DNA from: Arthonia radiata
Lineage: Eukaryota; Ascomycota; Arthoniomycetes; Arthoniales; Arthoniaceae
DNA: 64,000 nt
Direction: 5' to 3'
NCBI GenBank assembly: GCA_002989075.1
Contig: PSQN01000012.1
Location: 1,054,001 to 1,118,000, forward strand
The notes below the pieces were generated by a model. It saw only the letters and a list, made by a program, of their open reading frames with translations, was not told the DNA's origin and did not search any database. The position numbers and the translations under genes are program-made. Below, one piece after another: positions 1 through 13,478 of the stretch; within the stretch, counting starts at the first letter, position 1; each line of letters begins with the position of its first letter.

Positions 1-783
1 AAAAGACTAAGCCGACTACTTTAAGAGCAGTAGTACCGGCCTGTCTAACGGTTAGACCCTCTAGAAGCCTAGCTCTATACGAGCTTAGCTTCTTATAAAA
101 TATATCTATATACTTAGACAACAATAAACTATAAAAGTATTAAAATTATAATCAATTTAGGCGCAACAGGCAACTTTATTTTAATACGCTACGTTAAGAA
201 GTACTAAATATAAATATAAAAGAAGAAATTACTCTATATACTGTTTAAATTTTAAGAGGCAGAGAAAAGAGTTAACTACAAGACTTTACTAATAAATATA
301 ACAATTAAGAACTATTAGAAAGAAATTACTTATAATATCGTAAATATTAACTAGTACTACGCCGTACTAGGTATACCTTAGTTACAACAATATAATTTAA
401 AAGTAAATTAGAGAACTAAAAAACTCCTCTTTACTAAGTATAAGTACTCTAAACAAGAGTCGTTCTATAAAATAGATACTCTATAAGCTATCTTTAGTAG
501 TAAGAATAAGGAGCGCAATAAAGAACCTTTACAGATTAGTACTACTATACTCTAATACTTAAATATCCTATAAAAGAAGTCTAACGTAGTATCTTATGTA
601 TAGCTAACTATACATAAGTATAAATAAGAGACAACTACACGTTAACGATTCTATATAACGACAAGTACTCAGTTAATTACTAAGATATCTAAGAAATACA
701 ATTAATTCTAATATCTATTTAAGAAAGCTAAGCCAAACTTAGCTCTTCTAGAATACAAACCGTAAGATTATACAATACCTTTA
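1..783 (+). mobile_element. Ty3/Gypsy LTR retrotransposon, older copy, left part
   Basis: This is the left part of an old Gypsy-family copy on the plus strand. It matches, in opposite orientation, the protease-to-reverse-transcriptase part of the element at 784-8073. The copy enters from beyond the left window edge, so its start is not seen. It is split at 783 by insertion of a second element of the same family and resumes at 8074. The DNA is TA-rich and the copy is broken many times over. It is a fossil with no sign of activity. Confidence 0.8.
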
Positions 784-1233
784 TGTAACGCCGGTCGCTG
801 GGAGAACCGAACTAAGGCTCACTTGCCTTGTGTGCTTGTCGACCTTAGTAGTAGGTATCTTGTATGCTAGAGACTAAAAGGCAGGAGAGGCGAGATAGAT
901 TACTAAGGGTAAGAGGAGCTTAACTAAAGTAGATAGAAGGTAAAGTACGTTACCTAAATATAGTTAAGAAACTTATATTTAGATATTAAGTTAATAGACT
1001 AAAGTCTATCTTAGGGTCGGTTATTAGTCTAGCTATATAGTCTAAGGTATATAAGTATATTTCTCTATATTTAACAGTCCCGATACTTCCTTTGTTGCGT
1101 AGTTGGGATCCTATTGCGATATAGCGACGTCGCCGACGTCGCTATGTTAGAGTCGTCGGGTATACTATATAATGCTCTAATAAGGCGGGCTGCGCTTAGC
1201 CCTATACTAGCCCGATATAGTAAGATCGTAACA
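784..1233 (-). repeat. LTR (downstream LTR of the inserted Gypsy element)
   Basis: A 450-bp long terminal repeat, the same length as its partner at 7624-8073 and about 90% identical to it by hand alignment. It contains a GC-rich perfect palindrome at 1121-1145 (arms of 12 bases) that is also kept in the other LTR. Confidence 0.9.
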
Positions 1234-4200
1234 CAAGGTCCCCTCTTTAAGGCTAGTCGTCCTCGACGGCCCTAGAGACATTAAAACCTTGTCGTTTCTC
1301 TGTAGTAGATCTAGTTCTATAAGTCGTTATGCCTAAAGTTAAGAAAGTTCCTAGCGCTAATAAAGCGCTCGAGATTAATATCGTTCTTGCCGAAGTCTAT
1401 AGTTGAGAGATACCTCTGTATTCCTGTTGCTCTTATTTAGGTAAGAAGTGTGTTCTAAAGTCTAAGAAGGTATCGTGTTTTGTGTATACTCGCGACAAGA
1501 AGTTGTATAACGTTCGTCTGTCGTTAGAGAATAGTTAGTTCTTATCCTACGTTTGTTGGTCGTATTAATTTAACTTATTTTTTAGCTCGGAGTATTCGTT
1601 CTCAGTATTTGTGAGTGTCGGATGCCCTTTAGGGGCAACGTAAGCGTTTAACGGAAGAGAAGGAAGTCGTTCGTGCGGCGAAAAGGTAGCGCGAAGTTAT
1701 TAAAGCGTTGGTTATAGATTTAGAGAAGGAGCTCGAAAGGTTATATATCTAGGCGCAGAACAAAATAAATTAGAATAATATATTGTTTAAAGAAGAATGG
1801 CTGGCGGCTATATTCGGTAGTAATATCGTAGAGGTGCTAAGTAGCCTAAGTGTAGATTTTCGTAACGATCTGTTTCCGGAGTTAGGTAGTGGGCCACTAA
1901 CATAGTAAGCTGGTTCGTTTATAAATAACCTAGGTGCCGGTAAGACATACTAGGTAGTAGATTAGGGTATTAGTACTGTTACGACCGATTAATATTCTAG
2001 TCTCAATACTGTCGAATAGTGTCTTTATAGTTGGTCAGGTTTTATTCTAGTTCCTATTAATTTTCGTGCTCGGAATATCCTTTCTACTTTATGAGATACT
2101 GTCGTTTGCCTCGATGTTGTCTATAAGCTTAAATTGTTTCGACCTTATACTCGGGTTCTTAATTATTAGAAAGGATTTCTAGGTTAGGTCGTTCCGCTTC
2201 TCGGAAGTAGGCTGGTTTTAACAGCGCTACGTAGAATACAGAATATATTCTTATTGTCTTTAAGAGTTCGAGTTTAAATGTTACAGGTTCTAATTGCTGT
2301 AGAATTTTAAACGGTCTTGTCTTAGTATAGTCAAGTTTTTTGCTTAGTCTAATAGTTTTTAAGTTTCTTATAAGCAAGTAAGCTCTTCCTCCCTCTTTTA
2401 TACTTGTATTCGGGGTAGTTCTTAACTTGTTATACTACTTTCTTGTTCGTTCGTTAATAAACTCGCTGTCAGACTTTAACTACTGGTGCAGGTATTTTAT
2501 GTTTGTAGCTATTCGTGTAGCTAATTCGTTCTCTGTAGTATTTTGTAGTTGTCTTCCCTAAAGAGGGTGGTAGCCATATAAGGCGTAGAACGGAGTTATC
2601 TTAGTTATATCGTTTTTTGTATCGTTGTGCGCTGCTTGCGCTACTAGTAGTAATTGTACTTAGTCGCTCTACTAGTAGTTAATGTATGCCCAGAGATACT
2701 ATTTAAGTGTTTAATTTGTTCGTTCTGTCTGTCCGTCTGTTTATAAATAGAATGATGTTAATATTTTTTGTTTTGTCCCTAGCTATTGCATTAGGGATGT
2801 CTAAAACCGTAAGACGAACTTTCGGTCTCTGTTTAAGACAATTCTTTGGGGTTGGCTATAGTTTACTAAGATAATCCGAAGGAAGGTATATACTAACTAT
2901 TCTAAGTTACTAGCTTCCTTGTAAGGTACGAAGTACGTATACTTTATTAGTTTATCGCATATAACCAGAATAGCGTTGTAAGCTACTTCTGTGAGTAGAT
3001 CCTTAGAGGTTAGTAACTTAGTAATAAAGTCTAGTAAGACTGTATACTATAGTCTCTTAGGTATCTCGAGTAGTTGTAGTTCACTGTATAATGAATGCCT
3101 CGGGTGTTTAGTTCTTACGTATATATCGCATTCTCGGATATAATTCTTAACGTAGTGTCGGATTCTCGGGATGTAGTAGGTTCTCGTAATCTTTTTTATA
3201 GTATTGTCGATGCCTTTATGTCCTTTAGTTAGGTTATTGTAGAAATTACTAATAATGTTTCGGATTAGATTCCTCGGAACGTAGATTTTGCCTTAGAATT
3301 CGTAGTATTTCTTGTTGTTCTTAGTTAATCCTAGGTGTCGTTTCTCGTTTTCTTGGTAGGTTTCAGGGTCGTTTAGGATGTCTGGGATTCGGCTGTCTAG
3401 TTTAATAACAAACTTAGTTGTTATAGCCAATTAATTGTATCTAATCTCGTTATTGTGTTCTTAGAATATTGCATGCTTGACGTGTTCCTTGTTATTAAGA
3501 TAATCTAGTCGTCGGCTTAGAGCGTCAGCTCTATTGTTCTCGGAACCCTTCTTGTAAGTAATAATAAAGTCGTATAGAGCTATAGTTTCTAACTATCTAA
3601 CTTGTCTGCGGTTAAGTTTCTTTGTTGTTGTAAAATAAGTTAGGTTCTTGTGGTCTGTATATATTATAATTGTATAGTTAGCTCCTTCTAGGTAAGCTCG
3701 CTATGTTTCGAATGCTGCTATAATAGCTAAAAGCTCTTTATCGTAAATATCGTAGTTCTGTTCTGTGAGTAACATTTTTCTTGAGTAGAAAGCTACTGGT
3801 CTAAGCTTTCCTTCTTTATTATTTTAACTTATGTATACTCTAATTATATAGTCTGACGCGTCTATCTCTATAATAATCGGTAAGTTGGGGTCGAATATTG
3901 CTAATATGGGCTCGATCTTAAAAGCTTCCTTAAGTTCTTTAAATGCTGATTGTTCTTTCTACGTCTAAGAGAATCCTGTCGATTGTTTTGTCTATTAAGA
4001 CAGCGGTACTGTAACTCGGCTAAAGTTAGATATCTATTGTCTGTAGTAATTAGCAAAACTAAGAAACTGTTGTAGTTATTTTATATTCTTTGGTGTAGGC
4101 TAAGTTAAAACAAATTGAATCTTCAAATCTTCTATTTAAAGACCATACTCGGTAATTATAAATCTAAGAAATTCGACAGATTGTTAGTAAAACTAAGTTT

Positions 4201-7200
4201 TCTCGATATCGATTCGTAAATCGGTACGCGCTAATCTTTCTAATACCTTCTTAATATGTTTCTTATATTCTTTTAGTATACGGCTGTATACTAGGATATT
4301 GTCTAGATAAGCAGTTATAAATATGTCTAGGTAATTACTAAGTATGTTATTAATTAGTTTCTGAAATAATGCTAGAGCGTTTATTAGCCCGAAGGGTATA
4401 ACGCAATACTCGAAAAGTCTGTGTCTAGTACGGAAGGCCGTTTTTTATTCTTCGCCTTCCTTTATACAGATTAGATTGTAGGCTCCTTGTAGATTAAACT
4501 TAGTAAACTATTGCGCGTTATATAATTAGTCTGTTATTTTGTTAATGCGTGGTAGAGGATACCGGTTTTTAATAGTTACTCTGTTTAGTTGTCTATAATC
4601 TACGTAAAGCCGTAGTTTGCTATTCTTCTTTGGTACAAAGAGTATCGGGTATCCGGCTAGTAATGTTAACTTCCGGATAAATCTTTTCTTAAGGTTTTTG
4701 TTAAGATAATCGCGGAGTGCTTAATTTTCTGCTTCTAATAGAAAGTATATTAGACCGAATATTGGCGTTTTGCCTTCTTGTAAAGGTATTGTGTAATCCT
4801 ATAGTTTGTGTCCTAGGAGAGCTAAGTTCGGCTTAGCTTCTTCAAACAGGTGTCGGAATTGATCGTATTTCTCGGGTATCTTAGTAATTAACTAAATATT
4901 TGTCGTCGTGTAGAATCGTTGGCGTACAGTCGTCTCTTATTTATACTTGCGTGTAGCTGGCTACAGACGAGATACTGCGTTAAACTCTTCTTATAGAATG
5001 TCTAAATATCGGAGTGTGGTAGTACTAGCCCGCGTAAGTTCTTTATCGCGCTCCTTATCCTTACTACTAAAAATAGCTTATAGAGTATCTATTCTGCAGA
5101 ACGACTCTTATTTAGAGTGCTTATACCTAGTAAAGAGGAGTTTCTTAGTTCTTTAATCTACTTCTAGGTTATATTGTTACAACTAAGGTATACTTAGTAT
5201 AGCGTAGTACTAGTTAATATTTACAATATTATAAGTAATTTCTTCCTAATAGTCTCTAATTGTTATATCTATTAGTAAAGTCTTGTAGTCGACTCTTCCC
5301 TCTACCCCTTGAAATTTAAACAGTGCGTAGGGTAATTTCTTCTTTTATATTTATATCTAGTACTCCTTAACGCAGCGTATTAAGATAAAGTTGCCTATTA
5401 CGTCTAAATCGATTATAATTTTAATATTTCTATAGTTTATTGTTATCTAAGTATGTAGATATGTTCTATAGGTAGCCGAGCTTGTATAGAGCTAAACTTC
5501 TAGAAGGTCTAACCGTTGAACGGGCCGGTACTACTGCCCTTAAAGTAGTCAGCCTAGTCTTTTTCCTGTTAATCGTGTACGTTCTAGAGTATTTTAGGTA
5601 CTAGAATCTATTGTCGGTTGATTTGCTATAAGAATTCCTGTATAAGGTGTTTTAGTACTACTTTTATTATAACGTCTAGTTTATTGTTTACGATTCCTGC
5701 TTTAATTATACAACTATCGCTGGTTAAAACTTATTGTGTCTGTAGGTTGTATATTGTTAGTTAAAGATATTAGTACTAACTACGCAATTCTAGACTCCTA
5801 ATAAGATAGTCTACTAGTTGTCGTAGGTGTAAGTAAATATATCCTGAGATATCGTTAATGTCTCTATTAGCGCTTAACTTTCTATTGTAGAAGGCTAACT
5901 AACAAAGTCTCTATATTATTCCTTCCCAACGGATTAGGGTTTGCTCTTTCTAATTAGTATTGTTCTTGAGCAAAGATTCCGTACTATTAGAATCTATGTT
6001 TTTGTCTTTAAGTCGTTGCCTTGCCTATAACGCATCGTAGCTGCTATCTTGCTTAGCTTTTACAGTCTGTTCGTTCTTAGATTTCCCTTAGGTTTCTAAG
6101 TAAGGTAACCTAGGTCGTCCTCGGGTAAGGCCTAGTTCTTATATCGAACCTTGTTTTAGAGATGTTGGTTTCTTCGGCTACCATTCTAATCCCAATTTGT
6201 TAGATTCGTGAGTCGTACAATTATTATTGTAGCACGCAGTTTAGAATAGTGTTTCGTATAGTGTAGCGGTATCTCGTACCTACTGTCTTAAAATAGTGCG
6301 GTTAATGTTGTTCTAGTTCTGTAGGTTTTATTGTTTCTATTTTATTTGTCGTTCTTTTATTTCTTCCTATAACTTAATATCTATATTCTAGTTTTTATAT
6401 AAATTAAACAGATTTTACTCGTAATGCTTCTCGTTAGACGAAACCTAGTAAGTGTTTTTCTAGTCACAGAAGGTATTCTAGTAGATATCCTTCTGCTCCT
6501 TAGTTAGTCTAGTAACGTACTTATACTAGTTCTGGATAGTCTTTTATAGGAGACTTAATTCTTAGAGAGGACAACCCTCGGTTGGGTCCTTCTGCTAGCA
6601 GTCGGAGAAGGCTACTAGTAGTTTTATTGCCTTATTGCGACCGTTGTCCTCTTTTATCTGAGTAGTTATATTAAACTATTGTCGTGGGAGACAGGGTTTC
6701 TAAGATCGATTGTTGTGCTTGTTTCTACCGGTACTGTTGAACTGTTGTTTCTTAGAACGGCATTCTTTAACTTAATACCCTGGTTTTCTGTAATACAAGT
6801 ATAGCTTGTTCTTTATTCTATGTTCTCTTTCTTGGTTGTTTAGTTTCCCTTAAGGCTTTATAAAATCTAGCTCTATTGGATCGCCTCGGTCTTATTGTAA
6901 GTTTGCTCGATTCTTTGTTTTATAGAACCTATTAGTAGGGTTACTCTTCTTTTCTATCTGTCTTTTAAAGTTACTGTCGTCGATCTCCTTTGCTCGTTGT
7001 ATAAAGTTGTTAAGATTATTAAACTTTTCTCTACGAATATAAATTATTTCCTTAATATAATCCTTAAGTCCTTTATAAAAGGTCTTAATAAGGGGTTTCT
7101 TGTTCTATTCTGTTTAATTAGCATACTATATAAATTTGGCGGCGTACCTGCTTGCTGGTCCTATTTGCTTAAGGTTCCTAAGCTTCCTAGTAGCGACGCG

Positions 7201-7623
7201 TCCGGCGTCGGTCTGTCTAAAGATTTTACGAAGCTTCCTCTAAAAGAAGGTAAAGCTAGCGAAGAACTCGTCGGTATCCTCGCGCCTATTCTTTATCAGA
7301 GTAAATAAGAAATCGTTAAGATAGTACTTAACCTACTTATAAGCATCTCCGTCTATATAAGAGGTAGCGAATAAAACTATAGTAGTATCGTTCGAAAACT
7401 AGTCTTTGTGAGTTCTAAAGTATACGACTAGGCGTATTAAGAATAAAGTAACTTCAGAACGTTTATTTAAGAAGCTCTTTCTTATCTTAGTGTTGACGTC
7501 CGATATCTTACTCGTACTAGCCATTCTATTGGCCAACCTGTCCGCAGCGTCGCGGCTGTTAGATACCAAAGTAGTAGACATAATTAATCTGCTTTCTCTA
7601 CTTTCGTAGCGAGTCTATTAAAG

Positions 7624-8073
7624 TGTAACGCCGGTCGCTAGGAAGACTAAACTAAGGCTTACTTACCTTATATGCTTATCGACCTTAGTAGTGGGTGTCT
7701 CGTATACTAGAGACTAAAAGGTAGGAGAGGCGAGACAGATTACTAAGGGTAAGAGGGGCTTAACTAAAGTAGACAGAAGGTAAAGTACGTTACCTAAATA
7801 TAGTTAAAAAACTTATATTTAGATATTAAGTTAACAGACTAAAGTCTATTCTAGGGTCAATTATTAGTCTAGCTATATAGTCTAAGGTATATAGGTATGT
7901 TCCTCTATGTTCAATAGTTCCGACACTTCCTTTATCGCGTGGTTGGGATTCTATTGCGATATAGCGACGTCGCCGACGTCGCTATGTCGGAGTCGTCGGA
8001 TATACTGTATAATGCTTCAATGAGGCGGGCTGCGCTTAGCCCTATACTAGCTCAATATAGTAAGATCGTAATA
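7624..8073 (-). repeat. LTR (upstream LTR of the inserted Gypsy element)
   Basis: The partner of the LTR at 784-1233. The element is read on the minus strand, so this is its 5-prime LTR. It begins TGTAACGCC like its partner and carries the same palindrome at 7961-7985. The CTTTA target duplication follows directly. Confidence 0.9.
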
Positions 8074-10720
8074 CTTTATAAGAAGGCAAGACGCCAACAT
8101 TCGGTCTAATATACTCTCTATTAGAAGCAGAAAATTAAGCGCTCCGCAACTATCTTAACAAAAACCTTAAGAAAGAATTTATCTAAAAATTAACATTATT
8201 AGTCGGATACTCAATACTCTTTATATTAAAGAAGAACAGTAAACTACAACTCTATATAAATTATAGACAATTAAATAGGGTAACTATTAAAAACTAATAT
8301 CCTTTACTACGTATTAACGAAATAATAGACTAATTATACAATATACGATAGTTTACTAAGTTTAACCTCCAAGAAGCCTACAACCTAATCTGTATAAAGA
8401 AAGGTAAAGAATAGAAAACAGCCTTCTATACCAGACACAGACTTTTTAAGTATTGCGTTATACTCTTTAAGCTAATAAACGTACCAGCATTATTTTAGAA
8501 GCTAATTAACAATATACTTAGTAATTACCTAGATATATTTATAACTACTTATCTAAACGATATTCTAGTATACAGCTGTATACTAAAAGAATATAAGAAA
8601 TATATTAAGAAGGTATTAAGAAGATTAGCGCGTACCGATTTACGAATTAATATTAAGAGAACCGAGTTTCTTTAATAATCCGTCGAATTTCTTAGATTTA
8701 TAATTACCAAGCACAGTCTCTAAATAAGAGATTTAAAGATCTAATCTGTTTTAACTTAGTCTATACTAAAGAATATAAAATAATTACAACAGTTTCTTAG
8801 TTTTGCTAACTACTATAGACAATAAATATCTAACTTTAGCCAAATTACAGCACCGTTGTCTTAACAGATAAAATAATCGATAGAATTCTTCTAAACGTAG
8901 AAAGAACAATTAGTATTTAAAGAGCTTAAGGAAGCTTTTAAGATTAAGCCTATACTAGCAATATTTAACTCTAACCTACCAATTATTATAAAAATAGACG
9001 CGTTAGACTATACTATTGAAGTATATATAAGCTAAAACAATAAGAAAAGAAAGCTTAGACTAGTAGCTTTCTACTTAAGAAAAATATTACCTATAGAATA
9101 GAACTATAATATTTATAATAAAGAGCTTTTAGCTATTATAGCAGCATTCGAGATATAGCAAGCTTATCTAAAAAGAGTAAACTATACAATTATAGTATAT
9201 ATAAACTATAAGAACTTAACTTACTTTATAACGACAAAGAAACTTAATCGTAGATAAGATAAATAGTTAAAAACTATAGCTCTATATAACTTTATTATTA
9301 CCTATAAAAAGGGTTCTAAGAACGATAAAGCCGACGCTCTAAGCCAACGCCTAGATTACCTTAAAGACAAGGAACACATTAAGCACGCAATATTTTAAGA
9401 ACACAATAATAAGATTAGATACAATTAATTAGCTATAACAACTAAGTTTGTTATCGAACTAGATAGCCGAATCCTAGACATTTTAAACGACCCTAAAACT
9501 TACTAGAAGAACGAGAGACAATATCTAGGACTAATAAAGAACGATAAGAGTTATTATAAATTTTAAGGCAAAGTCTATATCCCGAGGAATCTAATCCGAT
9601 ATATTATTAATAACTTCTACGATAACCTAATAAAGGGACATAAGAGTATCAATAATACTATAGAAAAGATTATAAGAACCTACTATATCCCGAGAATTTA
9701 ACATTACGTCGAGAATTATATACAAGAATGCGACATATACGCAAGAACTAAGCATCCAAAATATTTGCTATATAGTAAACTATAGCTACTAAAGATATCC
9801 GAAAGACTATAATATATAGTCTTACTAGACTTTATTACTAAATTACTAACCTCTAAGGATTTACTTACAGAAGTAGCTTACAACGCTATTCTCGTTATAT
9901 ACAATAAACTAATAAAGTACGTATACTTCGTATCTTACAGAGAAGCTAGCAATTTAGAACAATTAGTATATATATTTCTTCGAATTATCCTAGCAAATTA
10001 TAGTCAACTACAAAGAATTGTCTTAAACAGAGACTAAAAATTTGTTTTACGATTTTAAATATCTTTAATGCAACAACTAGATACAAAATAGAAAATATCT
10101 ACGTCATTCTATTTGTAAACAGACAGATAGACAGAACAAACAAATTAAACACTGAAACAGTATCTTTAAGTATATATTAACTATTAGTAGAACGATTAAG
10201 TATAATTACTACTAGTAGCGCAAGCCGCGCACAATAATATAAGAAACGATACAACAAAAATAACTCTGTTCTATACCTTGTACGGCTATTACCCTCTTTA
10301 AGGTAAATAAGTATAAGATACTACAGAAAATAATACTACTATATAAATAGTAATAAATATAAAAACCCTGTACTAGTAGTTAAAGACGGACAGCGAGTTT
10401 ATTAACGAACGAACAAAGAAATAGTATAATAAGTTAAGAACTATTCTAAATATAAGTATAAAAGAGGGGTCAAAAGCTTACTTACTTATAAGAAATATAA
10501 AAACTATTAAACTAAGCAAGAAACTTAACTATACTAAGATAGAACTATTTAAAATCTTACAGCAATTAGACTCCATAATATTTAAACTTAAACTCCCGAA
10601 GACAATAAAAATATATCCTATATTTTATGTAGCGCTATTAAAACTAGCCTACTTCTAAGAAGCAGAACGATCTAACCTAGAAATCCTTTCTAATAACTAA
10701 GAAACTATTAGAAATTAACC
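8074..10720 (+). mobile_element. Ty3/Gypsy LTR retrotransposon, older copy, right part
   Basis: This continues the copy seen at 1-783 after the inserted element. It holds reverse transcriptase (about 8074-8700), RNase H (about 8950-9400) and integrase through its C-terminal end (about 9550-10,720) on the plus strand. Similarity to the inserted element stops near 10,715, and I do not see the family LTR after it, so this copy is also truncated on the right. It is TA-rich and broken many times. It must be older than the element that splits it. Confidence 0.8.
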
Positions 10721-12118
10721 AACTAGCTGGTTAGCCGGAACCCTTAGGGGCCCGGAGTATCGAATAAGTCCTACTAGCTATCTCGGTCTAAAATAGAACA
10801 AGCCTTTTATCTAAAGGGTCGGGCCTAGTGGCCCGAGTCTAGGACAAAAAGAAGCATTGTACGACCCGTTCTAGACAGCTAGCCTATAGTCTAAGATAAT
10901 ATAGAATAGACTTAAAGACTAACAGTTTTAAATAGACAGAATTACTGTCTTATGCAGTAAGTTACAGGTTATCTAGCTCCTATTAAAAGAATAGATATCT
11001 AGTAAGTCCTGTACGGGCCGCTAAACTTAGATATATAAGCTAGAATCCCTCTAGAGAATTTTAGCTAACAAGACAGACAATATAATAACAGCTTCTCCTT
11101 GCTACTAAGTATTGTACCTGTACTAAGCCTAAGTATTGCACTAGTCCCAAGCTAGTCTCGTCTTTCTACTCTTTGTAGTAGTATCCTTCTTCTTCTCTGT
11201 ATCTTTTTTAATAATACCTAACTGCCGGCCGCCCTTCTCGTAGGTTTAGAATAATTAGAATGTAATCTAAGTATAGAATAGAAAGCAGTTAGATAGCAAA
11301 AAGGGTCTAAATAGGCTCTACTAGTATTTAAGCTAATTATTAAGGAGACCAGAAAGGAATACGTTTACTAGAGGAAAGATATTCTTCTAGGATCGCAGCC
11401 TTCTTAAATAGACAATATTCCGTTCTAATTCGCTATCGGAACGTCTATACATTATATAAGTATATTTATACAATAGATAAATTTAGGTAGCAATAACTTA
11501 AGCGTATAACTATTTGTATGCTCGGTAAATATAACTTATAGCGGTAACTTAGACAGAATTACTAGTAAAGGCGAAAGAACGCTGTTAACAGACTATAACG
11601 AATAAGATATATACTTGTAGCAGTACGTCCAAGGTTAATTGTTAAGTACTTAAGCTAGAGGCAAAAAAGAGGTTGGTTGCTGTTCTTACTTTTATACAGC
11701 GAGCGGTAGATCTATTATAAGCAATATACTCGCATAAATATAGGAAGGGCGGGTCGAAAGAAAATCTAAAGTCTAGGTTTTAGATATATAGATAGACTCG
11801 ACAGTTATAGAACTAAAGTTGTATTAACTTAAAACTAGCTCGTACCTGGTATAAGCGAGAAGAGAACTGGCAGCAGACAGAAAAGGTTTAGTCCGGCGTA
11901 GACAGAGACGCCTTAAGCGAGGGTAAAAAAGAATAATAGCACGGGAGAACGGCAAAGCTTTATAATTTTTGTGTGCGTACGAGCTACGTATATAGAGCCG
12001 TTGCGGACCAGCCGACGGATCCGATTGGTTCATTAAAGAAGTAGCTTCCTGTTGCGGGCGATCCAGCACGTAGATTACTATAATTATCTTATAAAAGAAG
12101 AGTAAGAAGGACTACTTA
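10721..12118. other. AT-rich repeat-like DNA, unassigned
   Basis: No gene recognised. Composition matches the adjacent repeats but I cannot assign a family. Short GC-rich islands occur near 10,730-10,770 and 10,820-10,850. An 81-codon open stretch on the minus strand near 11,824-12,069 has less biased composition but resembles nothing I know. Confidence 0.5.
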
Positions 12119-12213
12119 GTAGTATATAAGATAGAGAGATATAACTACTTAGCTATTAAGAGTAAAAAGGAGCCTATATATACCAATACTTAGCCTTTAT
12201 ACGTACTCATTAT
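12119..12213 (-). repeat. Inverted repeat copy 1
   Basis: Reverse complement of the repeats at 12,908-13,007 and 13,380-13,478. The shared core reads AGTAGTTATATCTCT on the opposite strand, followed there by CTTATA. Confidence 0.65.
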
Positions 12214-12907
12214 ATTATAATATATATCTATAATAGTTACTTTATAAGAGCTAAACCTATACTGTCTAAACTTAGCCTTATACCCTATAAAAGGAATACT
12301 TGGTAGTAATAATTACCTATTAAGGTATATATAAGTATATTATATAATATATTTATTATATAGTAGTAAGCTACTAACTAATTACGCTTAAAAATACTAT
12401 AGTAAAGCTTATAGAAAAGATACTTATAAACTAAATTTAGAATATAATAGAGGCTTATAGCCTTCTATCTTAGAACTGAATTAGAGTATAGTAATAATAG
12501 TCTATATTATCTATAATAAGCCTTCTTACCTTATATATCTAGATAGTATAGTACGCCTAACTAAAGTATATAGTCTCTATACTTAGTCTTAACTAAGCTA
12601 GTATATTTAATAATATATTCTATACTAGACTAATTATAATTCTCTAGAAAAAGAGCTTTCTAACGTAGATTTAGTAGTACGTTAAAGGCTTCTTTTAGAG
12701 CTAGTATATATAACTAGCCCTAGAATTATAAATTAGTAACTAGCTTAGTATATAAAGTAGTATCCTATAAGGCTCCTTCCTCTCTTTAATACTCTATCTG
12801 TTTTTTATATCTACTTAACTTAAGAAGTTTTAGGTAGTTAGTAATAATACCTTAGACTTTAGCTTTATTAATAATATTAATCTAGTAGCTTAAATATTAT
12901 AGATGTA

Positions 12908-13007
12908 TGTTATAATATAATAAGTATATATAAATACTAAGTATTAGTATATATAGGCTTCTTTTTACTCTAAATAGCCGAGTAGTTATATCTCTTTATC
13001 TTATAAT
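12908..13007 (+). repeat. Direct repeat copy 2
   Basis: About 100 bp, close to the copy at 13,380-13,478, sharing TAAATACTAAGTATTAGTA and AAATAGCCGAGTAGTTATAT. The differences I noticed are mostly transitions. Confidence 0.8.
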
Positions 13008-13379
13008 AATACTTAACGTTCCCCTAATAGCCTAGTTAGATAATTATACATATACTTGTAATTAATATTAAGGCCCCTTATAGCCTAAAGGGTATATTAA
13101 ATAGTATAGCTAATTAGAAGAGACAATATAATACTTAATTACCTTATTAGGTAGCTAGTAGCCCTTATCTTATTATTTAACTCTATAAGTTTAATTCCTA
13201 CCTTATTATATTTTATATTTCTATTAGAGAGTAGAAATATAGGGTAATAACGTTAGACGGCTAAGTTATATATAGTAATATAATAACTAATTAGTATCTA
13301 GATAATATATAATACTAGAAAGCGTAATATAGTATCTAGAACAGTTATCTCTAGGAGAAGGATACTATTATAGAGTTAT

Positions 13380-13478
13380 ATTATAATATAATCAGTATGT
13401 ATAAATACTAAGTATTAGTACGTATAGGCTTCTTTTTACCTTAAATAGCCGAGTAGTTATATCTCTCTATCTTATAAT
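13380..13478 (+). repeat. Direct repeat copy 3
   Basis: Third member of the repeat set, in direct orientation to 12,908-13,007 and inverted relative to 12,119-12,213. It forms the right end of the candidate element. Confidence 0.8.

Larger units (their letters stand above)
784..8073 (-). mobile_element. Ty3/Gypsy LTR retrotransposon, inserted copy, with both LTRs
   Basis: This is a full-length but broken Gypsy-type element of about 7.3 kb. Both 450-bp LTRs are present and begin with TGTAACGCC. It is flanked by a 5-bp target duplication (CTTTA at 779-783 and 8074-8078). Conceptual similarity places gag near 7580-6000, protease near 5560-5200, reverse transcriptase near 4800-4200, RNase H near 3900-3500 and integrase near 3350-2150, all on the minus strand. 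The order protease-RT-RNase H-integrase assigns it to Ty3/Gypsy. The LTRs differ at about 46 of 450 positions by my hand count, all transitions, which points to RIP rather than clock-like ageing, so no date is given. Many breaks; a fossil. Confidence 0.9.

Noticed and set aside
4947-5156. Plus-strand open stretches inside the Gypsy element (also 6997-7308)
   Set aside because: They are antisense to the element's pol and gag and resemble no protein.
11824-12069. 81-codon minus-strand frame in the AT-rich block
   Set aside because: No recognisable motif or neighbour context; kept only as a note on unassigned repeat DNA.
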